The notes: generated by a model not told the origin, from the sequence alone. Counted from the first letter of the stretch, positions 7,463 to 18,085 are shown. The stretch is DNA of 64,000 bases from Saccharothrix longispora (GCF_030852425.1 NZ_NSDM01000004.1:372001-436000); one strand, 5' to 3'. Program-made: numbers and translations.

Positions 7463-8299
7463 TCAGTCGTTGCCCAGGCTGTCGTCGACGAACTTGGCCA
7501 CCGCGGGCGCCAGCCGCGCCGTGTGCCGGTCGAAGAACTCGGCCGCCCCCGTGCCGGGCCAGTCCTCGGGCAGCAGCTCGCGCGGCAGCCCCGGGTCCCG
7601 GAACAGGAACTTCCGCCACGCGTGCAGGAACCGCTGCGACGCGGCGAACGCGCCCGCCGGCGACGTGCCGTCCACAGCGGACACCACCGGCTCCCACTCC
7701 GCCACGAACCGCGCGTAGTCCTCGCCCAGCGCGCCCAGGTCCCACGCCCGCGCCGCCAGCTCCGCGTCACCGCCCTCGTGCGCCCCGCGGAACGTGCTCG
7801 CCCGCACGCCCTCCACCGCCAGCACGTCCCCCAGCTCCGCCGACGGTCGCGGTGCGACCCACGTCACCGGGCCCAGCGCCCCGTAGCCCAGCAGCTGCAA
7901 CGACGACGCCAACCGCTCCCGCGACTCCCGCACCGGCAGCTCCTCCAGCACCACCACGTGCCACCGACCGTCCCACGTGGACGGCCGGGTGCGGTAGATG
8001 CGGGCCGCCGCCTCGTCCAGCCGCCGCTCCGCCCGCGGCGTCATCGCGTACCCCGGGCCGCCCGCCAGGCGCACCGGCGCCAACCAGCCCTGCCGCACCG
8101 TCCGCGACACCGCCGTGCGCACCGCGGGCGCGGCGAAGTCCAGCGGCTCCAGCAACCGGACCAGCGCGGCGATGGTCGCCGCGCCGCCCCGCTCGCGGAG
8201 GTGGCCGCCGTAGACGTCGAAGAGCGCGGAACGGGCTCGCACGAGAGCCGAGTCTGTCAGGGCCGGCCCGCGACACGCCACAACACCCGGAACGGTCAC
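7463..8299 (-). CDS. PaaX-family transcriptional regulator
   Basis: About 270 aa. SALFDVYGGHLRERGG, AVRTAVSRTVRQGWL and RPSTWDGRWHVVVLEELPVRESRERLASSLQLLGYGALGPVTWVAPRP are PaaX family (winged-helix N-terminus plus PaaX C-terminal domain). PaaX binds phenylacetyl-CoA and represses phenylacetate degradation genes; actinobacterial relatives vary in target. The GTG at 8299 gives the longest frame; GTG 8281 or a later start nearer SALVRARSALF is equally possible. It probably forms a two-gene operon with the hydratase. Confidence 0.8.
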   Translation of the reverse strand: MTVPGVVACRGPALTDSALVRARSALFDVYGGHLRERGGAATIAALVRLLEPLDFAAPAVRTAVSRTVRQGWLAPVRLAGGPGYAMTPRAERRLDEAAARIYRTRPSTWDGRWHVVVLEELPVRESRERLASSLQLLGYGALGPVTWVAPRPSAELGDVLAVEGVRASTFRGAHEGGDAELAARAWDLGALGEDYARFVAEWEPVVSAVDGTSPAGAFAASQRFLHAWRKFLFRDPGLPRELLPEDWPGTGAAEFFDRHTARLAPAVAKFVDDSLGND

Positions 8300-8505
8300 G
8301 ACCAGGTGACGACTTCACCCGCTGGGTGGAAGTCCTTGCGGCACGCCGATCCTGGGCCTGATCAGCGCCTCCGGCAAGATCGCCGACCAGCCGCCCCGGA
8401 GCCGGAAAGATCGGTTCGGTTTCGCAGGTGAGTCCGCATAGGGGAGAATGGGGGGCGTATCCGGCCCTGGTCGGACGGGGAAGATGTTGACGGAGGGAGC
8501 ACGCG

Positions 8506-8673
8506 ATGGCGGCCATGAAGCCCCGGACCGGCGACGGTCCCCTCGAGGTGACCAAGGAGGGGCGCGGCATCGTGATGCGCGTTCCGCTCGAGGGTGGTGG
8601 CCGCCTAGTCGTCGAGATGTCGGCGGACGAGGCCAACGCCCTGGGCGACGCCCTCAAGGCAGCCGCCGGCTGA
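8506..8673 (+). CDS. DUF3117 small protein (Rv1211-like)
   Basis: 55 aa protein starting MAAMKPRTGDGPLEVTKEGR and ending in an Ala-rich helix (ADEANALGDALKAAAG). It matches the strongly conserved actinobacterial DUF3117 family, which includes Rv1211, placed between tag and glgA in M. tuberculosis as here. ATG 8506 has GGAGGGAG upstream at a normal distance. Function is unknown; small size and conservation suggest a regulatory or structural role. Its third codon positions are GC rich. Confidence 0.85.
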   Translation: MAAMKPRTGDGPLEVTKEGRGIVMRVPLEGGGRLVVEMSADEANALGDALKAAAG

Positions 8674-8825
8674 GCGGCCGGAGCGAGACAGCGTTCGGCG
8701 GGCCCCGGTTTCCACTGTGGAACCGGGGCATCGCTGTCGTGACCGCTCCCCGGTCGGCACCCGTGTCCACGGGCTGTGCGCACAGGCTGTGACCAGCCCC
8801 TTTCCCGATCACCAGGAGTATTGAC

Positions 8826-10256
8826 GTGCGTGCGCCGCTGCCCAGCCCGCTGGTCGCCGTCGAGGTGGCCGACACCCCCAGGCGAGGTGTGCCGGCGGTG
8901 CTCGTGGCGTTCGCGGGCGACCCCGTGCGCCTGGCTCCCGGCGGGCCCGCCGACGTGGACACCACCGACGTCACCGGCGAGGTGGGCGCCACCGCCAAGA
9001 AGGGCGCGACCTGGGTCGTCGGCGTCGGCGACGGGGCGGTCCGCGACTGGCGCCGGGCCGGCGCGTCCCTGGTCCGGGCCCTGCACGGCGACGCGGACAG
9101 GACCGGCGTGCTCGGCTACGACGTCCACCTGCCCGCCGACCTGGACCCGGCCGCCGCGACCGCGTTCACCCTGGGCCTGTCGCTGGGCGGGTACCGCTAC
9201 CGGATCACCGGGACGGAGCAACCCAAGCGGGTGAAATCCGTGCGCCTGGTCCTCCCCGCACCTTCCCCCCCGCTCACCGACGCGGTCCGGCGGGCCGCGG
9301 TCCTGGCCGGGGCGACGTCGCTGTCCCGCGACCTGGCCAACGCGCCCTCGAACGTGAAGGACCCGGCCTGGCTGGCCGCCGCCGCCGCGAAGGCCGCCGT
9401 CCCGGGCCTGGAGGTCCGGGTGCGCGACGAGAAGTGGCTGGCCGCCGAGGGCTTCGGCGGCGTCCTGGCCGTCGGCCGGGGCTCGGCCCGCCCGCCGCGC
9501 CTGGTCGAACTGTCCTGGCAGGGCGCCGGCGGCGGCCCCCACCTGGTGTTCGTCGGCAAGGGCATCACCTTCGACACCGGCGGCATCTCCATCAAGCCGG
9601 CGGACGGCATGCACCTGATGCGCACCGACATGTCCGGCGGCGCGGCCGTCATCTCGGCCCTCGTCGCCATCGCCAAGCTCGACCTGCCGGTCCGCGTGAC
9701 CGGCCTGGTGCCCGCCGCCGAGAACCACGTCTCCGGCAGCGCCTACCGGCCGGGGGACGTGATCAGGCACTACGGCGGCACGACCACCGAGGTGACCAAT
9801 ACCGACGCCGAGGGCAGGCTGGTGCTCGCCGACGCGCTGGCGTACGCGGTGCGGAACCTGGCGCCCGACCACCTGGTGGACGTCGCCACCCTGACCGGCG
9901 CGATGAAGGTCACCCTCGGCACCCGCACCGGCGGCCTGTTCGCGACCGACGACACCCTCGCCGCCCGGATCGCGGAGGCCGGCGAGCGCGCCGGTGAGTC
10001 CTGGTGGCGCATGCCGCTGCTGGAGGACCTGGCGGAGGACGTGCGGAGCGACATCGCCGACGTGCGCCAGTGCCCGCCGGGACCGGGTGGCATCACGGCG
10101 GCGCTGTTCCTGCGCGAGTTCACCGGGGGAGTGCCGTGGGCCCACCTGGACATCGCCGGCCCGGCGCGGGCGGACAAGGCGTACGACGAGGTCGTGCCGG
10201 GCGCGAGCGGGTTCGCGGCGAGGACGCTGATCGAGCTGGCGGAGGGCTTCGCCTGA
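8826..10256 (+). CDS. pepA: Leucyl aminopeptidase (M17)
   Basis: 476 aa cytosolic M17 aminopeptidase that removes N-terminal residues from peptides using two metal ions. The N-terminal domain is variable. The catalytic domain carries GKGITFDTGG, DMSGGAAV and the family signature NTDAEGRL (encoded near 9798-9821), which supplies metal ligands. GTG 8826 starts the conserved region, with AGGAG about six bases upstream. It converges on a lipoprotein gene, separated only by a 36-base hairpin. Confidence 0.93.
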   Translation: MRAPLPSPLVAVEVADTPRRGVPAVLVAFAGDPVRLAPGGPADVDTTDVTGEVGATAKKGATWVVGVGDGAVRDWRRAGASLVRALHGDADRTGVLGYDVHLPADLDPAAATAFTLGLSLGGYRYRITGTEQPKRVKSVRLVLPAPSPPLTDAVRRAAVLAGATSLSRDLANAPSNVKDPAWLAAAAAKAAVPGLEVRVRDEKWLAAEGFGGVLAVGRGSARPPRLVELSWQGAGGGPHLVFVGKGITFDTGGISIKPADGMHLMRTDMSGGAAVISALVAIAKLDLPVRVTGLVPAAENHVSGSAYRPGDVIRHYGGTTTEVTNTDAEGRLVLADALAYAVRNLAPDHLVDVATLTGAMKVTLGTRTGGLFATDDTLAARIAEAGERAGESWWRMPLLEDLAEDVRSDIADVRQCPPGPGGITAALFLREFTGGVPWAHLDIAGPARADKAYDEVVPGASGFAARTLIELAEGFA

Positions 10257-10257
10257 G

Positions 10258-10294
10258 GGGGAGCCGCACGGCGGGTGACCGCGGGCGGCTCCTC
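10258..10294. terminator. Hairpin between convergent pepA and lipoprotein genes
   Basis: GAGCCGC at 10261-10267 pairs with GCGGCTC at 10285-10291, extended by three more pairs including one G-T. The hairpin fills the gap between the two stops. There is no T tract, as is common in this genome, so a bidirectional terminator role is inferred. Confidence 0.5.
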
Positions 10295-11645
10295 AGAAGT
10301 CCAGGCCCACGGTCGCCGGCGCACCGCCCGACACCGCCACCGACCCCAGTCGCGGCAGCACGACCGTGCCCGCCGCCACCGAGAACGTCACCGACCGCAC
10401 GTCCTCCGGCACCTCCACCACCACCGCCACCGGGAACGCCTCACCGCCGTGGCGCGCGCCCACCAGCGGCGCCCGCGTCCCGTCCGGCAGCGTCACCACC
10501 ACCAGGTCCACCGTGATCGGCGCGCCGAGCACGGTCGGCAGGTCGCGCCCCTGCAAGCGCAGCTCCAGCAGCGCCTTCCCCGGGGCGGCCGTGGCCAGCT
10601 CGTACCGGTCGCCCGACGACACCGGCCGCTGCCGCCCCAGCCGCGCCCGCACCACCTCGACCGACCCGTTCGCCGATCCGAGCGCCACGGGCGTCGAGGC
10701 CGACATCGACTCCGGTCCGGCCGACCGCCGCAGCACGCCCGCCACCGCGCCGACGGCCTTCCCCGACGGCACCTCGACGCGCTGCTCCAGGGACTTCGCG
10801 CCCACCGTGTTCAGCACCAGCGCCTCCGGCCCGCCGCCGACCGGCACCGTGTAGACGACGAGCACCGTCCCGTCCTCCGGCAACCGGTCCGCGGGCAGCG
10901 GGTGCCGCCGCCCCGGTAGGTCCAGCGCCAGTTCCGGGGGCTGCGGCAGCCACCCGCGCCACGGCGTCTGCAGGAACGCGCTGTCGACCTCGTCGTGCTT
11001 CACCACCCGCAACCGCAGCACGCGCAGCGCCACGCCGTGCTCGGCCCGCAGCTCGCCCTCGGCCGTCGACCACGACGGCGGCGACGCGTAACCGGTGACC
11101 CGCACCTCGAGCTGGTCGTCGCGCACCACGGCCGACGCCTCGTCCACGTCCTGCCCCTCGTCGGGCAGCACGGCGAGGAAGTCCGGCCCGGCCTCGCCGA
11201 CGTCCTGGTCCGCGGTGGTCTCGCGGCCGTCGGTGCGCACCAGCGTGCCGACCGGCGTGCTGCGCGCGCCCTGGGCGGGCACCTGCGGCGGCCCCACCTC
11301 CAGCCGCACGCCGGAGGCGTCGCGCCCGACCTCCTCCAGCGGCACCGGCACCCAGTCGGTCGCCGCGGCCGTGCCGGGCACCTGCACCGGCCCGCACCAC
11401 AGCCTGCTGTCCACGTCGAACGCCCTGCCGGTGCGGGCGAACCAGCAGCTCACCGCGGCGTCGCTGGTGCGCGCCACGTACCCGAAGGACAGCGTGTAGC
11501 TCAGCTCGGCCTCGGCCCGCGCCTGCAACGAGGACCCGTCGACGACCGGCTGACCGCCGATGGTCAACCGGACCTGCTCGGCGCTGAACGCGGGTGCGGC
11601 GCACCCGGCGCCCAGCAGCGCGAGCAGGACGACGAACCACCGCAT
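10293..11645 (-). CDS. Putative lipoprotein of unknown function
   Basis: 450 aa with a signal sequence and lipobox ending LLGAGC (Cys about 15), so a membrane-anchored extracytoplasmic lipoprotein. The mature part is rich in beta-strand-like alternation and has four further cysteines in the first third (around CWF and LWCGPV). I recognise no domain. The ATG at 11645 fits the signal peptide. The gene is followed by 120 bases before glgA on the same strand and may be a separate unit. Confidence 0.65.
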   Translation of the reverse strand: MRWFVVLLALLGAGCAAPAFSAEQVRLTIGGQPVVDGSSLQARAEAELSYTLSFGYVARTSDAAVSCWFARTGRAFDVDSRLWCGPVQVPGTAAATDWVPVPLEEVGRDASGVRLEVGPPQVPAQGARSTPVGTLVRTDGRETTADQDVGEAGPDFLAVLPDEGQDVDEASAVVRDDQLEVRVTGYASPPSWSTAEGELRAEHGVALRVLRLRVVKHDEVDSAFLQTPWRGWLPQPPELALDLPGRRHPLPADRLPEDGTVLVVYTVPVGGGPEALVLNTVGAKSLEQRVEVPSGKAVGAVAGVLRRSAGPESMSASTPVALGSANGSVEVVRARLGRQRPVSSGDRYELATAAPGKALLELRLQGRDLPTVLGAPITVDLVVVTLPDGTRAPLVGARHGGEAFPVAVVVEVPEDVRSVTFSVAAGTVVLPRLGSVAVSGGAPATVGLDF

Positions 11646-11765
11646 GCGAACCCCCCACCAGTAGCCCCCTGGCCCCTACTGGTTAAAGGCGGTCGCCACC
11701 CCGCCCGGTTGCACTCGATGTTCTGTGACGCATGTCACATGCCCTGTCGAACGGTCGTCGAGCGG

Positions 11766-12929
11766 TCACCCGACGCCGTCCGACGCCGCCCGGTAGACCT
11801 CCACCGTCTGCTCCGCCACGGTGGCCCACGAGAACTCCTCCACCGCCCGCGCGCGCCCCGCCCCGCCGAACGCCGCCGCCCGCGCCGGATCGCCCAGCAG
11901 CTCGTTCACCGCGTCCGCCAGGCCCTCCCGGAACGCCTCCACGTCGCGCTCGTCGTAGTGCACCAGCAGCCCCGTCCGACCGTGGTCCACCACCTCCGGG
12001 ATGCCGCCCACGTCCGACGCCACCACCGCCGTCCCGCACGCCATCGCCTCCAGGTTCACGATCCCCAGCGGCTCGTACACCGACGGGCACACGAACACCG
12101 TCGACGCCGACAGCACCTGCCGCACCTCCGCCGGCTGGAGCATCCGCTGGATCCACACCACCCCCGGCCGCGCCGCCGCCAGCTCCGCCACCGCGGCCCG
12201 CGTCTCCTCCGCGATCTCCGGCGTGTCCGGGGCGCCCGCGCACAGCACGACCTGCGCGTCGTGCGAGATCCGGTGCGCCGCCGCCACCAGGTGGCCCACG
12301 CCCTTCTGCCGCGTGATCCGCCCCACGAACGTCACGATCGGCCGCCCCGGGTCGATCCCGTGCCGCGTCAACGCGTCCGTCTCGGGGACCGGGTGGTACG
12401 CCGCCGTGTCGATCCCGTTGCGCACCACGTGCACCCGCGCCGGGTCCAGCGCCGGGTAGCAGTCCAGCACGTCGGCCCGCATCCCCTCCGACACCGCGAT
12501 GACCGCGTCCGCCGCCTCGTACGCCGTCCGCTCGACCCACGACGACACCCGGTACCCGCCGCCCAGCTGCTCCGCCTTCCACGGCCGCCGCGGCTCCAGC
12601 GAGTGCGCCGTCACCACGTGCGGGATGCCGTACATCAGCTTCGCCAGGTGACCGGCCATGTTCGCGTACCACGTGTGGGAGTGCGCGACCTGCACGTCAC
12701 CCAGCGCCGCCGCCATCTCCAGGTCCACCGACAGCGTCGCCAGCGCCGCGTTCGCCCGCTCCAGGCCGTGCGCCGGGTTGTGCGCCCGGGCGTCCGGGCG
12801 CGGCCCGCCGAAGGCGTGCACGTCCACGTCCACCAACTCGCGCAACCTCGGCACCAGGAAACCCACGTGCACGCCGGCGCCGCCGTAGACCTCCGGCGGG
12901 TACTCCCGTGTCAGCAGTCCAATTCGCAC
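11766..12929 (-). CDS. glgA: GT4 glycosyltransferase: glycogen/maltose-1-phosphate synthase
   Basis: 387 aa GT-B fold, GT4 family. [12 protein letters not shown] is the N-terminal sugar-nucleotide loop, [11 protein letters not shown] follows, and the EX7E motif is [14 protein letters not shown]. The M. tuberculosis orthologue Rv1212c, annotated GlgA, was shown to make maltose-1-phosphate from ADP-glucose and glucose-1-phosphate (GlgM), feeding GlgE. This protein probably does the same. GTG 12929 was chosen because it begins the fold ([12 protein letters not shown]); TACGGT six bases upstream suggests a leaderless message. It is divergent from glgC over 102 bases. Confidence 0.9.
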   Translation of the reverse strand: MRIGLLTREYPPEVYGGAGVHVGFLVPRLRELVDVDVHAFGGPRPDARAHNPAHGLERANAALATLSVDLEMAAALGDVQVAHSHTWYANMAGHLAKLMYGIPHVVTAHSLEPRRPWKAEQLGGGYRVSSWVERTAYEAADAVIAVSEGMRADVLDCYPALDPARVHVVRNGIDTAAYHPVPETDALTRHGIDPGRPIVTFVGRITRQKGVGHLVAAAHRISHDAQVVLCAGAPDTPEIAEETRAAVAELAAARPGVVWIQRMLQPAEVRQVLSASTVFVCPSVYEPLGIVNLEAMACGTAVVASDVGGIPEVVDHGRTGLLVHYDERDVEAFREGLADAVNELLGDPARAAAFGGAGRARAVEEFSWATVAEQTVEVYRAASDGVG

Positions 12930-12994
12930 GGGCCCACCGTAACCCCGCTGCCGGGGCAGCCGGGTGAACAAGCGGAGTCCGCGCCGCTTCGCCG

Positions 12995-13024
12995 TTGGTG
13001 GGCCGGTGCCGGCCCGGTTAGGGT
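12995..13024 (+). promoter_or_regulatory. Promoter of glgC (leaderless)
   Basis: TTGGTG at 12995-13000 and TAGGGT at 13019-13024 with an 18-base spacer form a recognisable sigma-70-type promoter. The -10 ends seven bases before the GTG of glgC, so transcription would begin at or next to the start codon. Confidence 0.55.
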
Positions 13025-13031
13025 CGTTCTC

Positions 13032-14246
13032 GTGAAAGGGCAACCGCACGTTCTAGGAATTGTCCTCGCCGGTGGCGAAGGCAAACGGTTGTGGCCGTTG
13101 ACCGCCGACCGGGCAAAGCCGGCGGTGCCCTTCGGCGGTAACTACCGGCTCGTGGACTTCGTCCTGTCCAACCTGGTGAACGCCGGCTTCGTCAAGTTGT
13201 GCGTGCTCACCCAGTACAAATCCCATTCCCTGGACCGGCACATCTCGACGACCTGGCGGCTGTCCAATGTGCTCGGCCAGTACGTCACGCCGGTGCCCGC
13301 CCAGCAGCGCCTCGGCCCCCGCTGGTACACCGGCAGCGCCGACGCCATCTTCCAGTCGCTCAACCTCGTCAACGACGAGAAACCCGAGCACGTGATCGTC
13401 TTCGGCGCCGACCACGTCTACCGGATGGACCCCGGCCAGATGGTCGACCAGCACGTCCGGAGCGGCGCGGGCGTCACCGTCGCCGGCATCCGCGTGCCCC
13501 GTGCCGAGGCCAAGGCGTTCGGGTGCATCGACTCCGACGAGACCGGGCTGATCACCCGTTTCCTGGAGAAGCCCTCCGACCCGCCCCACGTGCCCGGCGA
13601 CCCCGAGGTCACCTTCGCGTCGATGGGCAACTACGTGTTCACCACCGAGGCGCTGATCGAGGCGCTGCGGACCGACGCGGCCGACCCCGACTCCGACCAC
13701 GACATGGGCGGCGACATCATCCCGATGCTCGTGGACCGGGGGCAGGCGCACGTCTACGACTTCGCCGACAACGCCGTCCCCGGCGAGACCGACCGCGACC
13801 GCGGGTACTGGCGGGACGTCGGGACCATCGACGCCTACTACGAGGCGCACATGGACCTGGTCTCCGTGCGGCCCGTGTTCAACCTCTACAACCAGGCGTG
13901 GCCGATCCGCACCGCGACCCCGCCGCTGCCACCGGCGAAGTTCATCGCGGGCGGCAGCGCGGAGGACTCGATGGTCGGGCCGGGGTCGATCATCTCCGGG
14001 ACCGTCCACGGGTCGGTCGTGTCGTCCGACGTGGTGGTCGAGACCGGGTCCGTGGTGCAGGGCAGCGTGCTGCTGCCCGGCGTGCGGATCGGGCGGGGCG
14101 CGGTCGTGCGGCGGGCGATCCTCGACAAGAACGTCGTCGTGCCGGACGGGGCGCTGATCGGCGTCGACCCGGCGACGGACCGGCAGCGGTACACCGTGTC
14201 GGCGGGCGGCGTGACGGTGCTGGGGAAGGGCGTCACCGCGGGGTGA
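13032..14246 (+). CDS. glgC: Glucose-1-phosphate adenylyltransferase (ADP-glucose pyrophosphorylase)
   Basis: 404 aa. It makes ADP-glucose from glucose-1-phosphate and [20 protein letters not shown] with [17 protein letters not shown] is the nucleotide-binding signature. Residues [18 protein letters not shown] and [19 protein letters not shown] are family-conserved. The C-terminal third is a left-handed beta-helix ([18 protein letters not shown] and following). Length is normal. Divergent pairing with glgA/glgM is the conserved actinobacterial arrangement and supplies that enzyme with its donor. A hairpin follows the gene. Confidence 0.96.
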   Translation: MKGQPHVLGIVLAGGEGKRLWPLTADRAKPAVPFGGNYRLVDFVLSNLVNAGFVKLCVLTQYKSHSLDRHISTTWRLSNVLGQYVTPVPAQQRLGPRWYTGSADAIFQSLNLVNDEKPEHVIVFGADHVYRMDPGQMVDQHVRSGAGVTVAGIRVPRAEAKAFGCIDSDETGLITRFLEKPSDPPHVPGDPEVTFASMGNYVFTTEALIEALRTDAADPDSDHDMGGDIIPMLVDRGQAHVYDFADNAVPGETDRDRGYWRDVGTIDAYYEAHMDLVSVRPVFNLYNQAWPIRTATPPLPPAKFIAGGSAEDSMVGPGSIISGTVHGSVVSSDVVVETGSVVQGSVLLPGVRIGRGAVVRRAILDKNVVVPDGALIGVDPATDRQRYTVSAGGVTVLGKGVTAG

Positions 14247-14308
14247 CCGGAGGTGGGACGGCCGTCGTCCCCGGCCGGGCGCGACCGGTGGCGGGCCGGT
14301 GCGGTCGA

Positions 14309-14339
14309 GGTCGGGGACCCCTCGCGGCCGTCCCCGACC
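14309..14339. terminator. Hairpin between convergent glgC and methyltransferase genes
   Basis: GGTCGGGGAC at 14309-14318 pairs perfectly with GTCCCCGACC at 14330-14339 around an 11-base loop. It lies between the glgC stop and the facing methyltransferase stop, so it may terminate both. No T tract is present. Confidence 0.6.
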
Positions 14340-14343
14340 GGCC

Positions 14344-14970
14344 TCAGCCGACCTTCGCCGCCACCAGCAGGCCGTCGCCGAGGGGCAGGATGACCGGCAC
14401 CAGTCGCTCGTCGTCCCGCACCGCCCGCGCCACCTCGCGCATCGCCACCGTGTCCGGGTCGCGCCGCGACGGGTCGACCACCCGCCCGTGCCACAGCACG
14501 TTGTCGAACGCGATCACCCCGCCGGGCCGCAGCAGCCGCACGCCCTCCGCCAGGTACCGGGGGTACTCCACCTTCGCCGCGTCCACGAACACCAGGTCGT
14601 AGCCGCCGTCCGTGAGCCTCGGCAGCACGTCCAGCGCCCGACCCATGATCAGCCGCGTCCGGGACACCGCCACGCCGGCCTCGGCGAACGCCGCCCTCGC
14701 CGCGCGCTGGTGCTCCGGCTCCACGTCGATCGACGTCAGCACCCCGCCCTCCGGCATGCCGCTGAGCAGGTACAACGCCCCCACTCCGGCCCCGGTGCCG
14801 ACCTCGACCACGGCCCGCGCCCGCAGCGCGGCGGCGAGGAACCGCAGGGCCGCGCCGCCCCCGGCGCCGATGGGGACGCACCCCAGCCCGACACCCCTGG
14901 CGCGGGCGGCCTCCAGCACCGCGTCCTCGGGCAGGTAGCCCTCCACGTACTCGCGCGTCGGCGCATCCAC
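14344..14970 (-). CDS. O-methyltransferase (Rv1220c-like)
   Basis: 208 aa SAM-dependent class I methyltransferase of the O-methyltransferase 3 family. VVEVGTGAGVGALYLLSG is the SAM-binding loop, SIDVEPEH binds the ribose, and LVFVDAAKVEYPRYL and VIAFDNVLWHGRV are family-conserved metal and active-site segments. Substrate unknown. M. tuberculosis Rv1220c sits in the same divergent position to sigE. GTG 14970 follows TAGCCT by seven bases, so the transcript is probably leaderless. Confidence 0.88.
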   Translation of the reverse strand: MDAPTREYVEGYLPEDAVLEAARARGVGLGCVPIGAGGGAALRFLAAALRARAVVEVGTGAGVGALYLLSGMPEGGVLTSIDVEPEHQRAARAAFAEAGVAVSRTRLIMGRALDVLPRLTDGGYDLVFVDAAKVEYPRYLAEGVRLLRPGGVIAFDNVLWHGRVVDPSRRDPDTVAMREVARAVRDDERLVPVILPLGDGLLVAAKVG

Positions 14971-15179
14971 GACGCGAAGGCTAACGCCGTCGGCGTCTGT
15001 CCGGGTGGTCCTCCCGACAACCAGGATTCTCAGCCTGCTCTCAGCCGACTCTAACGATGGTTATATGCGGACCGGCGAGGCTGGTCCCACGACAGCAGGA
15101 CCGCGGGAACACGCCCGGCGCGCCGGGCGTTGGACCGTGCAGCAGGGCAGCCAGCCCACTGGAGGTGCTCGAACCCCCT

Positions 15180-15758
15180 ATGCCAACGCAGCCGACCGCC
15201 GCCGCACCGACCGCGCCGATCGACGACGCGGACTGGATCGCGCCCTCGTGGGACCAAGTGGTGCGCGACCACGCCGACCGGGTCTACCGGCTGGCCTACC
15301 GCCTGACCGGCAACCAGCACGACGCCGAGGACCTCACCCAGGAGACGTTCATCCGGGTGTTCCGCTCCCTCGCGTCGTACAAGCCGGGCACCTTCGAGGG
15401 TTGGCTGCACCGCATCACGACGAACCTGTTCCTCGACATGGCCCGCCGCCGCTCGCGCGTGCGCATGGAGGCCCTGCCCGAGGAGCAGGACCGGATCGCG
15501 GGTGACGACCCGAGCCCCGAGGAGGTCTACGACGAGACCCACCTCGACCCGGAGCTGCAGGCCGCGCTCGACGAGCTACCGCCGGAGTTCCGGGCCGCCG
15601 TGGTGCTCTGCGACGTGGAGGGCCTCTCCTACGAGGAGATCGGCGCCACCCTGGGGATCAAACTGGGTACCGTGAGGAGCAGGATCCACCGGGGCCGCCA
15701 GGCCCTGCGGGTCTCACTCGAACGCCGTCGGGGCCTTGTTCAGGAGGACTCTGCATGA
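15180..15758 (+). CDS. sigE: ECF sigma factor SigE
   Basis: About 192 aa from ATG 15180, with GGAGGT 13 bases upstream; in-frame extension up to 15057 is possible. Region 2 ([49 protein letters not shown]) and region 4 ([42 protein letters not shown]) match actinobacterial SigE. It directs transcription of envelope-stress genes. The neighbours rseA, htrA and tatB are in the M. tuberculosis order (Rv1221-Rv1224). Its stop overlaps the rseA ATG (ATGA), allowing coupled synthesis of sigma and anti-sigma. Confidence 0.92.
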   Translation: MPTQPTAAAPTAPIDDADWIAPSWDQVVRDHADRVYRLAYRLTGNQHDAEDLTQETFIRVFRSLASYKPGTFEGWLHRITTNLFLDMARRRSRVRMEALPEEQDRIAGDDPSPEEVYDETHLDPELQAALDELPPEFRAAVVLCDVEGLSYEEIGATLGIKLGTVRSRIHRGRQALRVSLERRRGLVQEDSA

Positions 15759-16381
15759 CCGAACTGCGAGGATGGCAACTGCCCGAGCAGCACCTGCTGC
15801 CCGACGCGGTCGTCGCCTTCGTCGACGGCGAGCTGACCGCCTCCGCGCACAGCCGGGCCTCCGCGCACCTCCAGCGCTGCCCGTTCTGCGCGGCCGAGGC
15901 GTACTCGCAGCAGCAGGCGAGGTCGGCGGTGCGCGCCGCCGAGACCCCCTGCGCGCCGGCCGGCCTGCTGGCCAGGCTGGGCGCGATCCCCCAGGAGGTG
16001 GAGCTGCCCAGCGCGCCCGACGGCCTCGCGGTCACCGAGGACGGCCAGCTCGTCACCGTGCAGCGCCCCGACCGGGTCGCGTTCGGCAGCGGGCCGGTGC
16101 TCGGGCAGTCACGCCCTTTCGGCACCGGTGGCACCGGCGGCGGCAGCCGCCTCGGTAGCGGCTGGTTCGGGGGCCGGCGCGCCCGCCACGGCGCGGGGGT
16201 CGTCGTGTCCGGCCTCATGCTCGGCGCCCTGGCGCTGGTCGTGCCCGGCGGCGAGGACCGCGCGCCCACGCCCGCGCAGGGCGGCGGCCCGGAGCCGACG
16301 CCCGCCGTCTCGCCGTCCACGGTCGCGGACCACGCCGACCTGATGCGGCCGGTGGCCCGGACCTCGTCGCCCGGCCGCTGA
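15755..16381 (+). CDS. rseA: Zinc-containing anti-sigma factor RseA
   Basis: 208 aa. The N-terminal ZAS motif HLQRCPFC (His38, Cys42, Cys45) is the thiol-sensitive zinc site that holds SigE. A hydrophobic stretch near residues 149-165 ([16 protein letters not shown]) looks membrane spanning, followed by a Pro-rich tail, so the protein may be tethered to the membrane. ATG 15755 overlaps the sigE stop. In mycobacteria RseA is phosphorylated and degraded to release SigE; the same control is plausible here but not shown by sequence. Confidence 0.88.
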   Translation: MTELRGWQLPEQHLLPDAVVAFVDGELTASAHSRASAHLQRCPFCAAEAYSQQQARSAVRAAETPCAPAGLLARLGAIPQEVELPSAPDGLAVTEDGQLVTVQRPDRVAFGSGPVLGQSRPFGTGGTGGGSRLGSGWFGGRRARHGAGVVVSGLMLGALALVVPGGEDRAPTPAQGGGPEPTPAVSPSTVADHADLMRPVARTSSPGR

Positions 16382-16498
16382 CCCCGGCCGCCGATCCTGT
16401 CGGCCGGCCCGGTCGAGGGACCCGCTGACGGCGACTTCACCGGTCACCGGGCACGATTGCCCCGCGACAACCTTTGGCGTGACGACGTGCGGGGAGCG

Positions 16499-18028
16499 AT
16501 GAGCGAGCCAGAACAGGGCAACGGGACCCCCCGGTCGGGTGTCGACGACGGGGCGCACCGCAGGCTCGCGCCCCGCCCGCTCGCCCGGCCCGCGGTGGAC
16601 CCCGGTCAGGCGTCCGTGTTCGGCCGGCCGAGGGGCGTGGAGGGCGCGTTCGCCGCGGACCGCCCGTCGCCGAACGGCGCGAACGGGTCCGTCCGGCTGT
16701 CGCCGCCCCCGCCGGAGGCGTTGTCGACGGCGTTCGGCAGGCCGAACGGCGACGCGGGCACGCGGCTCCAGCGCCCGCCGCTGGACCTGGCGGGCGAACC
16801 CGAGGTCGAGCCGGTGTTCTGGGAGGGCAGGCCCGCGGGTGACGCGTGGCGCGACCCCGGCGCGTCGGCCGTGATCGGCCCGCCCGCGGTCACCGAGGAG
16901 CCGAGGGCCGAGGTGGCCGGCGACCCGCGACCGGGCCCGCAGCTGAGCGTGCCGGAGCTGCTGTTCGGGCGGCGCGTGAAGCCCGCGGCGCTGGCGCTGC
17001 TGCTGGCGGTGGCGCTGCTGGTGGGCGCGGCCGGCGGCGCGGTGGGCTGGCTGCTGGGACGGGTGGACAACCCGCTGACGGACGGCGGCGTGACGCTGGC
17101 CGAGGTGAAGCCGGGCAAGGAGCGGCCGGTCGGCTCGGTGGCGGACATCGCGAAGCGGGTGACGCCCAGCGTGGTGTCGATCGAGTTCAAGGGCGCGAAC
17201 GTGGCGGGCGTCGGCTCGGGCGTCGTCATCGACGGCGCCGGGTACGTGCTGACCAACGACCACGTGGTCGCCCCGGCGGTGCAGGACACGTCGGCGAAGC
17301 TGACCGTGGTGTTCACCGACGGCAAGCGCGCGGTCGCCGCGGTGGTGGGCCGCGACTCGAAGACGGACCTGGCCGTGATCAAGGTCGACGTGGAGAACCC
17401 GACGGTGCTCCGGTTCGGCGACTCGGACGCGCTGGCCGTGGGTGACGCGGTGCTGGCGATCGGGTCGCCGCTGTCGCTGTCGAACACGGTGACCGAGGGC
17501 ATCGTGAGCGCCCTGCACCGGCCGGTGACGGCGGCGGGCGAGAACGGCGGCCCGCAGGTCACCTACGACGCGATCCAGACGGACGCGGCGATCAACCCCG
17601 GCAACTCGGGTGGCGCGCTGGTCGACTCGTCGGGCGCGCTGGTCGGCATCAACTCGTCGATCCGCACCGAGACGGGCGGGTCGGTGGGCCTGGGGTTCGC
17701 GATCTCCGGCAACTACGCGCGCAAGGTCTCGCAGGCCCTGATCAGGGACGGCGAGGTCAAGCACGCGGACATGAACGTGAACGTGCGGTCGGCGTCGGCG
17801 GAGACCGCCGAGGGCGCGCAGGTGCAGAACGTGCCCGAGGGCGGCGCGGCGGACGCGGCCGGCATCGAGGAGGGCGACGTGATCACCCGCGTCGGCGACC
17901 GGGTGGTGCGCAACGCCGCCGAGCTGACGGTCGCGGTGCGCGACCGCGAGATCGGGGAGACGGTGCCGGTCGTGCTGGCCCGGCAGGGGCGCGAGCTGAC
18001 CGTGCAGGTGACGCTGCGCTCCGACTGA
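16499..18028 (+). CDS. htrA: Membrane-anchored HtrA/DegP serine protease
   Basis: 509 aa. The layout is: a long polar, Pro-rich cytoplasmic segment (1-160), one transmembrane helix (162-187), a trypsin-like domain with catalytic His255 (TNDHVV), Asp290 (SKTDLAV) and Ser370 (GNSGGAL), then a C-terminal PDZ domain (SAETAEGAQVQNVPEGGAADAAGI). It degrades or refolds damaged extracytoplasmic proteins. ATG 16499 has GGGGAG just upstream; an upstream ATG-less extension is unlikely. Its place between rseA and tatB is conserved, and SigE control is likely. Confidence 0.93.
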   Translation: MSEPEQGNGTPRSGVDDGAHRRLAPRPLARPAVDPGQASVFGRPRGVEGAFAADRPSPNGANGSVRLSPPPPEALSTAFGRPNGDAGTRLQRPPLDLAGEPEVEPVFWEGRPAGDAWRDPGASAVIGPPAVTEEPRAEVAGDPRPGPQLSVPELLFGRRVKPAALALLLAVALLVGAAGGAVGWLLGRVDNPLTDGGVTLAEVKPGKERPVGSVADIAKRVTPSVVSIEFKGANVAGVGSGVVIDGAGYVLTNDHVVAPAVQDTSAKLTVVFTDGKRAVAAVVGRDSKTDLAVIKVDVENPTVLRFGDSDALAVGDAVLAIGSPLSLSNTVTEGIVSALHRPVTAAGENGGPQVTYDAIQTDAAINPGNSGGALVDSSGALVGINSSIRTETGGSVGLGFAISGNYARKVSQALIRDGEVKHADMNVNVRSASAETAEGAQVQNVPEGGAADAAGIEEGDVITRVGDRVVRNAAELTVAVRDREIGETVPVVLARQGRELTVQVTLRSD

Positions 18029-18085
18029 CGGCTACGCTGGTCGTGGGCTCATCAGGCCGGGTGGCGTGGAAGGCGGGGCACGCGG

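Noticed and set aside
8300..8505. Small gene or RNA between paaX and DUF3117
   Set aside because: No frame with a ribosome site or conserved motif and no stable hairpin pattern; it is probably the two promoters.
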